NCBI RefSeq assembly: GCF_010882175.1
Contig: NZ_WKLH01000001.1
Coordinates: 575,464 to 639,463 of the forward strand
DNA length: 64,000 nucleotides
Direction: 5' to 3'
Source of the DNA: Mangrovibacterium lignilyticum
GTDB taxonomy: Bacteria; Bacteroidota; Bacteroidia; Bacteroidales; Prolixibacteraceae
The position numbers and the translations under genes were made by a program. The stretch's first letter is position 1. Each line of letters starts with the position of its first letter. Below the pieces are notes generated by a model that saw nothing but the letters and a program-made list of their open reading frames with translations, ran no database searches and had not been told where the DNA came from. Shown here piece after piece: positions 26,853-36,046 of the stretch.

Positions 26853-28076
26853 ATGAATGCTCGTATTGTAATCTTCATTATGCTGATGGGCTTTCTGGCC
26901 TCCTGTTCCAAACCAGTTAGCGTAACGGTAACAAATCCGTTGGACGAACCAGTTAACGAATTAGTTACCGGGATAACCGCACCTGAAATCATTCAAGCAG
27001 CCGAAACCTTGAAATCATTCAAATTGATGGCCGGAACGACTGAAGTTCCTTACCAGGTGATTAAAGACGGCGACCAGATCGGTTCAATTCTTGTTCAACT
27101 TGATTTAGAAGCCGGTGCCACAAAAACACTGACGCTGAAAAAAGCAGAACCTGCTGTATTTCCAAAGAAAACGCAGGCCGAAATCTCGATTAAAGAAGGT
27201 GGCGTTTGGGAATGGGTGAAAAAGAAAAACGGAAATGAGCAATACGAATACATCGGTGGAACATGGAAACATGTAAACTCGCTTTGGGTTGATGAAAAAC
27301 ACACCGACCACTCGTTTGATATTCGCTACGAAGGTCCGGGATGGGAATCCGACAAAATCGGCTACCGTTTCTACCTCGATTGGAGAAATGCTACGGACAT
27401 TTTCGGTAAGAAAGTGGACACGATGGTGTTACAACAAGTTGGTCTCGATGGGTTCGATTCGTATCACGAAATGAGCGACTGGGGCGCTGACATCCTGAAA
27501 GTGGGAAAAGCCTTAGGTATTGGAACCATCGCACATTGGGCTGATGGACAGGCTAACCGGGTGGCAAAAACGGATAGTTTGTATTCTGAAGTAACACTGA
27601 ACGGCAACCTGGAGTCGCAAGTAACCACCCTGTACAAAGGTTGGGAATTTGCCGATGGCAAAACCGATTTAACGTCCGTGTTAACGATTCGCGGAGGCAG
27701 CCATCTGACTAAATGCGAGTTAACCAGCAGCAATCCGATCGACAGTCTGGCAACAGGAATCATCACGTTACCCGATACTGAAGTATTCCAGTCGCCCGAA
27801 GGTGATGGAGAATGGGCCTACTTTGGAACATTCGGTGTACAATCACTCAATAAAGATCATTTGGGGATGTTCATCTTTTACAAAAAAGACCAGTTGGAAT
27901 TGCTGACTCAGGATAAACTTAACCACGTGATTGTCATGAAACCTGAGAACCAGAAAGTGACTTATTACTTTGGTGGTGCATGGGAACTGGATGCTTCGCA
28001 AATGAATACTGCAGCGAAATTTGAGACTTTCTTAAATCACCAGCTTGCATTGCTGAACTCAGGTCTGATCGATTAG
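26853..28076 (+). CDS. DUF4861 lipoprotein
   Basis: The 407-residue protein has a lipobox (MGFLASCSK) and matches what I know of DUF4861: an N-terminal VTVTNPLDEPVNELV beta-rich part and a C-terminal beta-sandwich with YEGPGWESDKIGYRFYLDWRNATDIFGK. This family is found next to pectin-degrading GH28 and GH105 genes in Bacteroidota, but its activity is not clear to me. It lies 37 bp after the first GH28 gene. Confidence 0.85.
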   Translation: MNARIVIFIMLMGFLASCSKPVSVTVTNPLDEPVNELVTGITAPEIIQAAETLKSFKLMAGTTEVPYQVIKDGDQIGSILVQLDLEAGATKTLTLKKAEPAVFPKKTQAEISIKEGGVWEWVKKKNGNEQYEYIGGTWKHVNSLWVDEKHTDHSFDIRYEGPGWESDKIGYRFYLDWRNATDIFGKKVDTMVLQQVGLDGFDSYHEMSDWGADILKVGKALGIGTIAHWADGQANRVAKTDSLYSEVTLNGNLESQVTTLYKGWEFADGKTDLTSVLTIRGGSHLTKCELTSSNPIDSLATGIITLPDTEVFQSPEGDGEWAYFGTFGVQSLNKDHLGMFIFYKKDQLELLTQDKLNHVIVMKPENQKVTYYFGGAWELDASQMNTAAKFETFLNHQLALLNSGLID

Positions 28077-28180
28077 ACCAAGCGCAAAAATTAAACAAAA
28101 TAAATCGTACGATATCGAATTTGATATTGGAGGGGGAACATGTATAATAATTTTTGAATAAGCTTAATTAAGAAGATATT

Positions 28181-28220
28181 GACAAACCAGTGAAGTTGAT
28201 TGTGGGGAATGAGGTTTGTC
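28181..28220 (+). repeat. inverted repeat GACAAACC ... GGTTTGTC
   Basis: Perfect 8-bp arms at 28181-28188 and 28213-28220, with weaker outer AGAAG/CTTCT pairing, form a hairpin in the gap before the second GH28 gene. It could be an attenuator, an mRNA-processing or stabilising hairpin, or an operator. Confidence 0.45.
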
Positions 28221-28247
28221 TATTCTTCTTTATTTAAAACCAACTCA

Positions 28248-29624
28248 ATGAGATTAATCCTATTCACTTTGCTGCTTGCATTCCTGGCTTCCTGCCAAAG
28301 CAAACCGCTGCAACTCGACAGCAAAGAAGCAATTCTTGCCCGCATTATTCAACCTGAATTTCCTGACACCACATTCGTTGTGACTGATTTTGGAGCCCTC
28401 GGCGATTCGGTCTCAAATAATAAAGAAGCATTCGAGAAGGCCATCCAAACCTGTCATGAAGTTGGCGGGGGAACCGTTTTCGTTCCCGCCGGATATTGGT
28501 TCATCGACGGCCCCATTCATTTCGAGAGTAATATCAATCTCCATTTGGCTACAGGCGCCACTCTTCGTTTTGGTGCTACCCCTTCCTCCTATTTACCGGT
28601 CGTTAAAACCAGTTGGGAAGGAACGTTACTTTATAACTACAGCCCCTTAATTTATGCTTTCGGGAAAGAAAATATTGCGATCACAGGAAAAGGAACAATT
28701 GACGGCGAAGGCTCAAAAACGTTTGCGGGCTGGCACGGACAGCAAAAGGCCGACCAGCTGCTTAGCCGCGACATGAACCACGATAACACACCGGTTGAAG
28801 ATCGGGTTTTCGGTGAAGGCCATTTCCTGCGACCACAACTCATTCAACTTTATGAGTGTAAAAATATTTTAATTGAAGGAGTGAAAATTGAAGATTCTCC
28901 TTTTTGGTGTATTCATTTGCTCATGTGCGAGAACGTCACTGTCAGAGGATTGAGCTACGACGCACAAAACAAAAACAACGACGGAATTGACCCCGAATAT
29001 TCACGCGACATTCTCATTGAAAACATCACCTTCAATAACAACGACGACAACGTGGCTGTGAAAGCCGGCCGCGACAATGAAGGGAGAGCAATGCAACGCC
29101 CAAGCGAAAATATCATCATTCGCAATTGCCACTTCAAAGGATTGCACGCTGTTGTGATGGGAAGTGAAATGTCATCGGGAGTCCGCAATGTTTTTGTTGA
29201 CGACTGTGATGCTGCCGGTTACCTGAAACGGGGTATTTACCTGAAGTCAAATCCCGACCGCGGTGGTGAAATTTCAAATGTCTTTGTTAACAATCTTCAT
29301 CTTGGAGAAGTACTCGATTGCTTCATGGTTACCTCAAACTACCACAACGAAGGCAGCGAATTCCCAACGAATATTCATTCAGTTTATCTCAATAATGTTA
29401 GTTGTGAAAAAGCCACAAACTACGGAATCTATATCAAAGGGCACGAATTAAAAGCGGTGCATGGCTTTGTGATCAAGGATTTCAAAGTTGACAGTGCCGG
29501 TCGCGGTGTGCATGTTGAACATGCTGAAAACATCAAACTGGAAAACGTCACCGTAAATGGCCAGGAAATTGTATGGGATCCTGTGAAACTGAGTGAAAAC
29601 GCAAGCAGCGACTACGACTATTAA
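28248..29624 (+). CDS. second GH28-family protein, divergent active site
   Basis: From the ATG at 28248 the product has 458 residues with a lipobox (AFLASC, Cys16). It is similar along its length to the first GH28 (for example FGATPSSYLPVVKTSWEG and ITGKGTIDGEGSK). The catalytic acids are kept in NNDGID (243-248) and NNDD (264-267). The GHG motif reads GLHAV (His300 kept, both flanking Gly lost or shifted), and the RIK motif reads YLK (331-333). These sites bind the substrate, so a different pectic or rhamnogalacturonan linkage is likely. It is a lipoprotein, so anchored to a membrane. Confidence 0.9.
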   Translation: MRLILFTLLLAFLASCQSKPLQLDSKEAILARIIQPEFPDTTFVVTDFGALGDSVSNNKEAFEKAIQTCHEVGGGTVFVPAGYWFIDGPIHFESNINLHLATGATLRFGATPSSYLPVVKTSWEGTLLYNYSPLIYAFGKENIAITGKGTIDGEGSKTFAGWHGQQKADQLLSRDMNHDNTPVEDRVFGEGHFLRPQLIQLYECKNILIEGVKIEDSPFWCIHLLMCENVTVRGLSYDAQNKNNDGIDPEYSRDILIENITFNNNDDNVAVKAGRDNEGRAMQRPSENIIIRNCHFKGLHAVVMGSEMSSGVRNVFVDDCDAAGYLKRGIYLKSNPDRGGEISNVFVNNLHLGEVLDCFMVTSNYHNEGSEFPTNIHSVYLNNVSCEKATNYGIYIKGHELKAVHGFVIKDFKVDSAGRGVHVEHAENIKLENVTVNGQEIVWDPVKLSENASSDYDY

Positions 29625-29693
29625 TAATTTAAGGCTTGATATGAAAAGAATCAATTTGAATCAACAGAACAAACCAGAACAGAAAAGCAAAGT

Positions 29694-30683
29694 ATGAAAA
29701 ATTTGACAATCGCACTTTTGATCACCCTGCTGATCCCGTTAGCTGGGTACAGTCAAAACGAATTTGCCCGCGACACGTCGTTCAGTATTCAATCAACCTG
29801 GCAAAAATTTAAAAAGCACTACCCCAATATCACCCCGATATCTGAAATTCAAAGCAATCAGTTTTTGAGCCTGCGTGACCAGGTTTACCGGGTTCGCGAA
29901 AACCGCATCTTACGAATGGACATCTTCATTCCGAACAAGAAACCTGATAAAAAACGGCCGTTGATCATGATGATTCATGGCGGCGGATGGCGGTCCGGAG
30001 ATAAATCGCATTTGGTACCCTTGGCACAAAAACTAGCCATCGATGGCTATGTAACTGCCAGTGTTGAGCAGCGACTTTCTGCGGAAGCACTTTATCCCGC
30101 AGCCCCGTACGACTTGAAAGAAGCAATCCGCTTTTTAAAACACAATGCCGATATCTACGGAATCGACACTACCCGGATTGCCGTATTGGGAGCATCCTCA
30201 GGAGCCACAATGGCAAGCCTGATGACCACAACCGGAACGATCAACAAGTTCGACGACCCACAATCAGTCTATTCCAATAATACAGCAAAGGTACAAGCGC
30301 TAATCAATGTTGACGGAGTCGTCGACTTTACCGATCCCAATGAAAGTGCTAAAGATACCAATCCGGAAAAACCTTCTGCAGGAGCAATGTTCTTCGGTGG
30401 TACCTACAACGAAGTTCCGGAGAAATGGGTTGAAGCCTCCCCTATTCAATATGCCGGGAAAGACACGCCTCCAACACTCTACGTCAATAGTTCATTGCCG
30501 CGCTTCCATGCCGGTAGAGACGATTTTTTTAAGGTACTCGACCAATACAACACCTACCACGAGCAACATACCATTGAGGGTAGTCCTCACGCTTTTTGGC
30601 TTTTTCACCCGTGGTTCGATGAAACACACGTGTATATCCTGAACTTTTTAGATCACATCTTTCAATCAAACAATAAACTATGA
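29694..30683 (+). CDS. alpha/beta-hydrolase, pectin esterase candidate
   Basis: The 329-residue protein has a signal peptide (ending AGYSQ) and the esterase/lipase motifs HGGGW (95-99, oxyanion hole) and GASSG (166-170, nucleophile Ser168). The late SPHAFWLFHPWFD carries the expected catalytic His. In this position it would remove acetyl or methyl groups from pectin; substrate is inference. Its stop overlaps the next start in ATGA, so the two are translationally coupled. Confidence 0.85.
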   Translation: MKNLTIALLITLLIPLAGYSQNEFARDTSFSIQSTWQKFKKHYPNITPISEIQSNQFLSLRDQVYRVRENRILRMDIFIPNKKPDKKRPLIMMIHGGGWRSGDKSHLVPLAQKLAIDGYVTASVEQRLSAEALYPAAPYDLKEAIRFLKHNADIYGIDTTRIAVLGASSGATMASLMTTTGTINKFDDPQSVYSNNTAKVQALINVDGVVDFTDPNESAKDTNPEKPSAGAMFFGGTYNEVPEKWVEASPIQYAGKDTPPTLYVNSSLPRFHAGRDDFFKVLDQYNTYHEQHTIEGSPHAFWLFHPWFDETHVYILNFLDHIFQSNNKL

Positions 30684-32302
30684 AATTTAAGCATTTCTAT
30701 TTTTTCCTGTTTCTATCATTTTTCGCATTGCAGCTCCAAGCGCAGACCTGGAATGCTGATCCAGGCAACGGAAAGTATAAAAACCCGATTCTATTTGCCG
30801 ACTATTCCGACCCCGACGTTTGTCGCGTTGGTGATGACTATTATATGACTGCCTCAAGCTTTAATTGTGCTCCGGGCTTACCTATTCTTCACTCAAAAGA
30901 TATGGTAAACTGGGAACTGATTGGTTATGCACTGGAACAGCAAGTTCCGGTAGATCACTTTAGCACTCCACAACACGGAAATGGCGTTTGGGCTCCGTCC
31001 ATTCGTTACCACGAGGGTGAATTATACATCTACTGGGGTGATCCCGACTTCGGCATTTACATGGTAAAAACCAAAGATCCGGAAGGCCCGTGGAGTGAAC
31101 CGGTATTGGTAAAAGAAGGTAAAGGCTTAATCGACTCTTGTCCGATTTGGACTGAAGATGGCAAAGCCTATCTATCGTATGCATTTGCCGGAAGCCGCGC
31201 TGGTGTAAAAACGGTGATCCTGATGACCGAAATGACCCCCGACGGAACAAAAACCATCGGTAACAGCGCGCTGGTATTTGATGGTCACAATGGCCATACC
31301 ACCTGCGAGGGAACTAAATTCTATCAACATGGCGACTACTATTATATAATGGCTCCGGCTGGTGGTGTAAAACCTGGATGGCAGTTGGCTATGCGCTCAA
31401 AAAACATTTGGGGACCATACGAGATGAAGGTTGTTCTTCACCAAGGCGACAGCAACGTTAATGGCCCCCATCAGGGAGCATTGGTCGTTCAGGAAAACGG
31501 AGACAGCTGGTTCTACCATTTCCAGGATCGCTGGGCTTATGGCCGAATTGTTCACCTGCAACCCGTAACCTGGGTCGATGGCTGGCCTATTCCCGGGGTT
31601 GACAGTAACAAAGACGGAATTGGCGAGCCCGTTGCCGAATGGACCAAACCAAACGTTGGCAAAACTTATCCGGCTACTCCGTTAAAGACAACCGATGAAT
31701 TCAACAGCCACGAATGGGGTTTGCAATGGCAATGGCAGGCAAATCCAACGGTTTACTTCGGCTACATGTCGGCCAGCTTGGGTTACTTACGCCTGAACTG
31801 TATTCAACAGCCGGAAGACTATGTGAGCCTGTGGCAACTGCCCAACCTGCTCCTGCAAAAGTTCCCGGCTCCCGATTTCACAGCAACAACCAAACTGACG
31901 TTCGCCAACCACGAAGAAGGTGATCGCACCGGGTTGCTCGTTATGGGTGAAGATTATGCTTATATTGGCTTGCAACAGGTCGACGGTAAGCTGAAATTGA
32001 TTCAAAACAGCTGTAAAGATGCCCGTACCGGAGGCACTGAGGTAGAACATTCGGCAATCGATATCGATCAAAATGAGATTTACCTGCGGGTGACGGTAAC
32101 GCACGTACCTAACAGCCCAACTCATGATGCCAAAGCTACATTTAGCTATAGCCTGAATGGCAAACGATTCAAAGACTTAGGGAATGAATTCGCACCGCGT
32201 GCAGGACGATGGATTGGCGCGAAAATCGGCTTATTTGCAACCAGCACAACCCACAGCAACGACTGTGGCTATGCCGATCTGGATTGGTTCCGGGTTGAAT
32301 AA
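30680..32302 (+). CDS. glycoside hydrolase family 43 with C-terminal beta-sandwich
   Basis: The 540-residue protein has a signal peptide (ending LQAQ) and a five-bladed propeller with the three acidic residues of GH43: Asp44 in DYSDPDV, Asp152 in LIDSCPIW and Glu210 in TTCEGTKFY. Residues about 335-540 form a GH43 C-terminal beta-sandwich (EFNSHEWGLQWQWQANP). Members are beta-xylosidases, arabinofuranosidases or galactosidases; in a pectin cluster it may trim side chains. It overlaps the esterase gene by 4 bp. Confidence 0.93.
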   Translation: MKFKHFYFFLFLSFFALQLQAQTWNADPGNGKYKNPILFADYSDPDVCRVGDDYYMTASSFNCAPGLPILHSKDMVNWELIGYALEQQVPVDHFSTPQHGNGVWAPSIRYHEGELYIYWGDPDFGIYMVKTKDPEGPWSEPVLVKEGKGLIDSCPIWTEDGKAYLSYAFAGSRAGVKTVILMTEMTPDGTKTIGNSALVFDGHNGHTTCEGTKFYQHGDYYYIMAPAGGVKPGWQLAMRSKNIWGPYEMKVVLHQGDSNVNGPHQGALVVQENGDSWFYHFQDRWAYGRIVHLQPVTWVDGWPIPGVDSNKDGIGEPVAEWTKPNVGKTYPATPLKTTDEFNSHEWGLQWQWQANPTVYFGYMSASLGYLRLNCIQQPEDYVSLWQLPNLLLQKFPAPDFTATTKLTFANHEEGDRTGLLVMGEDYAYIGLQQVDGKLKLIQNSCKDARTGGTEVEHSAIDIDQNEIYLRVTVTHVPNSPTHDAKATFSYSLNGKRFKDLGNEFAPRAGRWIGAKIGLFATSTTHSNDCGYADLDWFRVE

Positions 32303-32389
32303 AAAAATAAGAACGAACAACGACATTAAACGCATGTACAAACGGGAAACCTTTTGGCCCCCCTTGGTACTTGAAACTAAATTTTCGAT

Positions 32390-33157
32390 ATGAAACTGAA
32401 ATTATTCGCTTTTGCGGCCTTGGCGCTACTTTTCGGTGCATGCCAAAGCAGCCAGCAAAGCAACGAACAAAAAGAAGAAACTGAAAATGTCAAAATCTTC
32501 ATGATTGGCGATTCAACAATGGCCAATAAAGAAGCCAACCGCAGACCTGAAACCGGTTGGGGAATGGTATTTAATGAATTCTTCAACGACAAAGTTGAAG
32601 TAGACAATCATGCCGTGAATGGCCGAAGCTCAAAAAGCTTTATTGGCGAAGGGCGCTGGGAAAAAGTGTACGAGCAGCTCAAACCCGGAGATTACTTGTT
32701 CATTCAGTTTGGACACAACGATCAGAAGTTTAAAAGTCCGGATCGTTACACCAACCCCTTTACAACTTATCGGGCCAACCTGGAACGTTATGTAACCGAA
32801 GCGCGCGACAAGGGAGCCATTCCTATTTTGTTGTCTTCTATTGTTCGTCGTAATTTCAATGAATACGGATGTCTGATCGACACCCACACCGATTATCCTT
32901 TAGTTACCCGCCTGGTTGCCAACGATATGGATGTTCCATTTATCGACTTGCAAAGGCTAACCGATTTCCGGGTAACGGAGCTGGGATCCGATGATTCGAA
33001 ACAATTATACAACTGGCTTGCTCCGGGCGATAATCCCAATTATCCCAAAGGAGTACAAGATGATACACACCTGAACGTCAAAGGAGCGCACGAAGTGGCT
33101 CAAATGGTTATTAACGAGCTGAAGAAACAGGATATTCTGACTTCATATATCAAGTAA
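32390..33157 (+). CDS. rhamnogalacturonan acetylesterase-like SGNH hydrolase
   Basis: The 255-residue protein has a lipobox (LLFGAC, Cys18) and the SGNH blocks: GDST with Ser42, the Gly of VNGRSSKSF, Asn110 in FGHND, and Asp224/His227 in DDTHLN. The pattern fits carbohydrate esterase family 12, which removes acetyl groups from rhamnogalacturonan I. It ends the pectin set before a strong terminator. Confidence 0.92.
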   Translation: MKLKLFAFAALALLFGACQSSQQSNEQKEETENVKIFMIGDSTMANKEANRRPETGWGMVFNEFFNDKVEVDNHAVNGRSSKSFIGEGRWEKVYEQLKPGDYLFIQFGHNDQKFKSPDRYTNPFTTYRANLERYVTEARDKGAIPILLSSIVRRNFNEYGCLIDTHTDYPLVTRLVANDMDVPFIDLQRLTDFRVTELGSDDSKQLYNWLAPGDNPNYPKGVQDDTHLNVKGAHEVAQMVINELKKQDILTSYIK

Positions 33158-33178
33158 TCCCTGTCACCTGATTGGAGA

Positions 33179-33215
33179 AGATGGCCGATAGCTTTTTGCT
33201 GTCGGCCATCTTTTT
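33179..33215 (+). terminator. intrinsic terminator of the pectin cluster
   Basis: AGATGGCCGA (33179-33188) pairs perfectly with TCGGCCATCT (33202-33211), with a further AGC/GCT inside, followed by a run of T. Confidence 0.92.
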
Positions 33216-33344
33216 AGGCCTAACATACACCGTATTGGGGGGCTGTCTCTCCACATTCGCCGCTGCTGTTAACTCGGGAAACAAAAACTTTCGCGCTGTT
33301 TTCCTTGTTGTAAATCTCAGACGAATGATTATTTTTAGCGGACA

Positions 33345-34226
33345 ATGCACACAGAAATCAGAACATACGGATTAATTGACAAACAAGGCCAATCGACAGA
33401 TTTCATTCTAAAAAATATGGGTGAACTGTACGATTCTTTTGGTGGCCGCCCGGATGCTCCACACCGGCATGACTATTACACCATATTACTCATTGAGAAA
33501 GCCAAAGGTGCCCATTTGGTCGATTTTAAATCGTATGATCTGTTCGATCATTGTCTCTTCTTCATTTACCCGGGGCAAGTTCATCAACTCATTGCAACAA
33601 GCAAACCTAAAGGTTGGGTAATTAATTTCAGCCAGTTGTTCCTGGTGCAGAATAGTATTCCCGACCGAATGATCGATGATGTATACCTGTTTAATAAGCA
33701 TGGCGAAACGCCACCGTTACCGGTTACCGAAGAAAACTTCCAGCATTATAAAGACATTATTCGGCAAATTGAGCAGTACAGCAGCCTGGATCCAGGCTAC
33801 AAAAACGACGCGCTTGGGGCATTGCTGAAACTGATGTTAATCCAAAGCAATTCACATTGCTCCCTGCAAAAACAAAAAAATCCACAAACAGTAGAAGCGG
33901 GCAATCAACTGCTGCGTCATTTTAAAGAATTGATTGACCAACACTACAAAGAACTGCATAAGGTGAGCGACTATGCCGAAAAGTTGTCGGTAACCAGCGA
34001 CTACCTCAACAAATCAGTGAAGTCAATTACCGGCAAATCGGCCAAAGAATTTATCCTCGAACGAATTCTGGTTGAAGCCAAGCGCGTTTTGCTATTTACT
34101 GAATCGACTAACAAAGAGCTGGCTTTTGACTTGGGATTTGAAGAACCTGCTCATTTCAGCAACTTCTTTAAAAAGTATACCAACGTATCGCCGATTGATT
34201 TCCGGAATACGGCGCGACAGTTCTAA
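33345..34226 (+). CDS. AraC-family transcriptional regulator
   Basis: The 293-residue protein has an N-terminal cupin-like AraC ligand domain (HRHDYYTILLIEKAKG; FFIYPGQVHQL) and a C-terminal double helix-turn-helix (about 195-290; LSVTSDYLNKSVKSITGKSA and DLGFEEPAHFSNFFKKYTNVSP). Its position just after the pectin genes suggests sugar sensing, but it is separated by a terminator and has its own start. A promoter-like TTG-N19-TATTTTTA (33308-33337) is very near the start, which would give an almost leaderless mRNA. Confidence 0.92.
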   Translation: MHTEIRTYGLIDKQGQSTDFILKNMGELYDSFGGRPDAPHRHDYYTILLIEKAKGAHLVDFKSYDLFDHCLFFIYPGQVHQLIATSKPKGWVINFSQLFLVQNSIPDRMIDDVYLFNKHGETPPLPVTEENFQHYKDIIRQIEQYSSLDPGYKNDALGALLKLMLIQSNSHCSLQKQKNPQTVEAGNQLLRHFKELIDQHYKELHKVSDYAEKLSVTSDYLNKSVKSITGKSAKEFILERILVEAKRVLLFTESTNKELAFDLGFEEPAHFSNFFKKYTNVSPIDFRNTARQF

Positions 34227-34396
34227 TTCCATTTCCGATTTGACATCATTGCCGCAATGCACGATCGCAGTTTTCAAACTATGGACTAGCTGTTTTTTCC
34301 CTTCCAACAGCCCTTTTTTGCCATAAATTCCATCGAAGAACGGATTTTTGCAATACCCCACCTGATTTTCGCAAATTAAAAGACATTTGCATCCTC

Positions 34397-34404
34397 TATC
34401 TTTG
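34397..34404 (+). promoter_or_regulatory. -7 box TATCTTTG of the pirin gene
   Basis: This exact TAnnTTTG match lies 57 bp before the pirin ATG, in a 235-bp gap with no other feature. Confidence 0.5.
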
Positions 34405-34461
34405 TACTATCAAATTAAAACAACGCCATCAGGCATTTGAACGAAAAGAAAGGACAAAGTC

Positions 34462-35178
34462 ATGAAAACAATTTTGCACAAAGCCAACACAAGAGGACAT
34501 GCCAACCATGGTTGGTTAAACTCCTACCACACTTTCAGCTTTGCCAATTATTACAATCCCGAGCGGGTTCATTTTGGTGCGCTGCGTGTGCTGAATGATG
34601 ACACCATCGACGGGGGAACAGGTTTCGGAACACACCCGCACGATAACATGGAAATCATTTCCATCCCATTATCCGGAGCGTTGGAACACAAAGACAGCAT
34701 GGGAAACACCGCTGTAATTGAATCCGGAGAAGTACAGGTAATGAGCGCCGGAACCGGAATCTTTCATTCCGAATACAATAAGAATAAAGATATTCCCGGC
34801 AAATTTCTTCAAATCTGGGTTTTCCCGAATAAGAAGAATGTGACGCCTCGCTACGACCAGATTTCAATCCGCGATTTGGAAAAAGAAAACGATTTCTTTC
34901 AAATCCTCTCTCCCAATCCGGAAGAACCGGGGGTATGGGTTCACCAGCAAGCCTGGTTCAGCTTGGGCAATTTCACAGCCGACACGAAGGCTACCTATCA
35001 ACTTCACAGCGAAAACAGCGGCTTGTACGTTTTTGTACTGAAAGGGAAAGCAGAAGTAGCCGGTAACGAACTGAGTGATCGCGATGGTCTGGGAATTTGG
35101 GAAACAACAGCGGTTGAATTTAACGTTGAAAAGAACACCCAACTCTTATTGATGGAAGTCCCAATGAATTTGAATTAA
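34462..35178 (+). CDS. pirin-family bicupin protein
   Basis: The 238-residue protein shows the pirin signature: RGHANHGWLNSYHTFSFANY at the start, the metal ligands in GFGTHPHDNMEIISIPL and GALEHKDSMGN, and SAGTGIFHSEYN. Relatives such as YhhW bind one metal and can act as quercetin dioxygenases, but the native role in most bacteria is unknown. It is followed by yceI-like after 42 bp and probably forms a two-gene unit ending at a terminator. Confidence 0.93.
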   Translation: MKTILHKANTRGHANHGWLNSYHTFSFANYYNPERVHFGALRVLNDDTIDGGTGFGTHPHDNMEIISIPLSGALEHKDSMGNTAVIESGEVQVMSAGTGIFHSEYNKNKDIPGKFLQIWVFPNKKNVTPRYDQISIRDLEKENDFFQILSPNPEEPGVWVHQQAWFSLGNFTADTKATYQLHSENSGLYVFVLKGKAEVAGNELSDRDGLGIWETTAVEFNVEKNTQLLLMEVPMNLN

Positions 35179-35220
35179 TTAAAATAGAAAATAAATTATA
35201 ATCCTTAAAATCAATACAAA

Positions 35221-35790
35221 ATGAAAACAGTAAAAGTATTATTAGCAGCTGTAGCTCTTACAATTGGTCTGGGTGTTCAAGCCCAAACATTAAAGGTTGA
35301 TGCATCGAAAAGCACGATTACCTGGTTAGGAAAAAAAGTAACCGGAGAACACTCAGGTACTATTGAAGTAAAAAGTGGTGAATTGACTTTAGATGGCAAT
35401 GCCATTGCCGGTGGTGAATTCGTTGTTGATATGACAAGTCTTAAAAACACCGACTTGACTGATCCGGAATGGAACGGCAAATTAATTGGTCACCTGAAAT
35501 CAGACGATTTCTTCGGTGTTGAAACTTACCCGGAAGCGAAGTTGGTCATCACCAAAAAAGCAGCTTTCTCAGGAAACAAAGCAACTGTAACTGGAGACTT
35601 GACGATTAAAAGTACCACAAAACCTGTGACTTTTGACGTAACTCAGGACGGAAAAACTTACAAAGCAGAAATCACGATCGACCGTTCAGAATATGACATC
35701 CGTTATGGCTCGAACTCATTTTTCGATAACCTGGGAGATAAAGCCATCTACGACGATTTCTACCTGACCGTATCGCTGGTTTTAGAATAA
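35221..35790 (+). CDS. YceI-family periplasmic lipid-binding protein
   Basis: The 189-residue protein has a signal peptide (VKVLLAAVALTIG...QAQ) and the YceI lipocalin-like fold: VDASKSTITWLGKKVTGEHSG, HLKSDDFFGVETYPEA, and the end FYLTVSLVLE. Relatives bind isoprenoids. The protein is cotranscribed with pirin by position. Confidence 0.94.
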   Translation: MKTVKVLLAAVALTIGLGVQAQTLKVDASKSTITWLGKKVTGEHSGTIEVKSGELTLDGNAIAGGEFVVDMTSLKNTDLTDPEWNGKLIGHLKSDDFFGVETYPEAKLVITKKAAFSGNKATVTGDLTIKSTTKPVTFDVTQDGKTYKAEITIDRSEYDIRYGSNSFFDNLGDKAIYDDFYLTVSLVLE

Positions 35791-35815
35791 TCTGTTGACA
35801 AATAGAGAAAAGGGA

Positions 35816-35852
35816 AACCCCCGCAGGCCTGGCTTGCGGGGGTTAATTTTTT
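35816..35852 (+). terminator. intrinsic terminator after yceI-like gene
   Basis: AACCCCCGCA (35816-35825) pairs perfectly with TGCGGGGGTT (35835-35844) and is followed by AA and six T. Confidence 0.93.
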
Positions 35853-36046
35853 CAGAAAAGACGGTGTTTGACGCGAACGATTTTAAGTTTTCAATGGTAA
35901 AACTTTACGATATTGAAAAGAAATCTAACACGCGGCTTTGGCTGAAAATTATTTAGCATGTTTTGCTTATTTTGCAGCAGATGGCTCGCTTACCGAGTCT
36001 TTTGTTTGAACCGGAAAAAAGCGAAATTTAAAAAGACTTATTGAAC

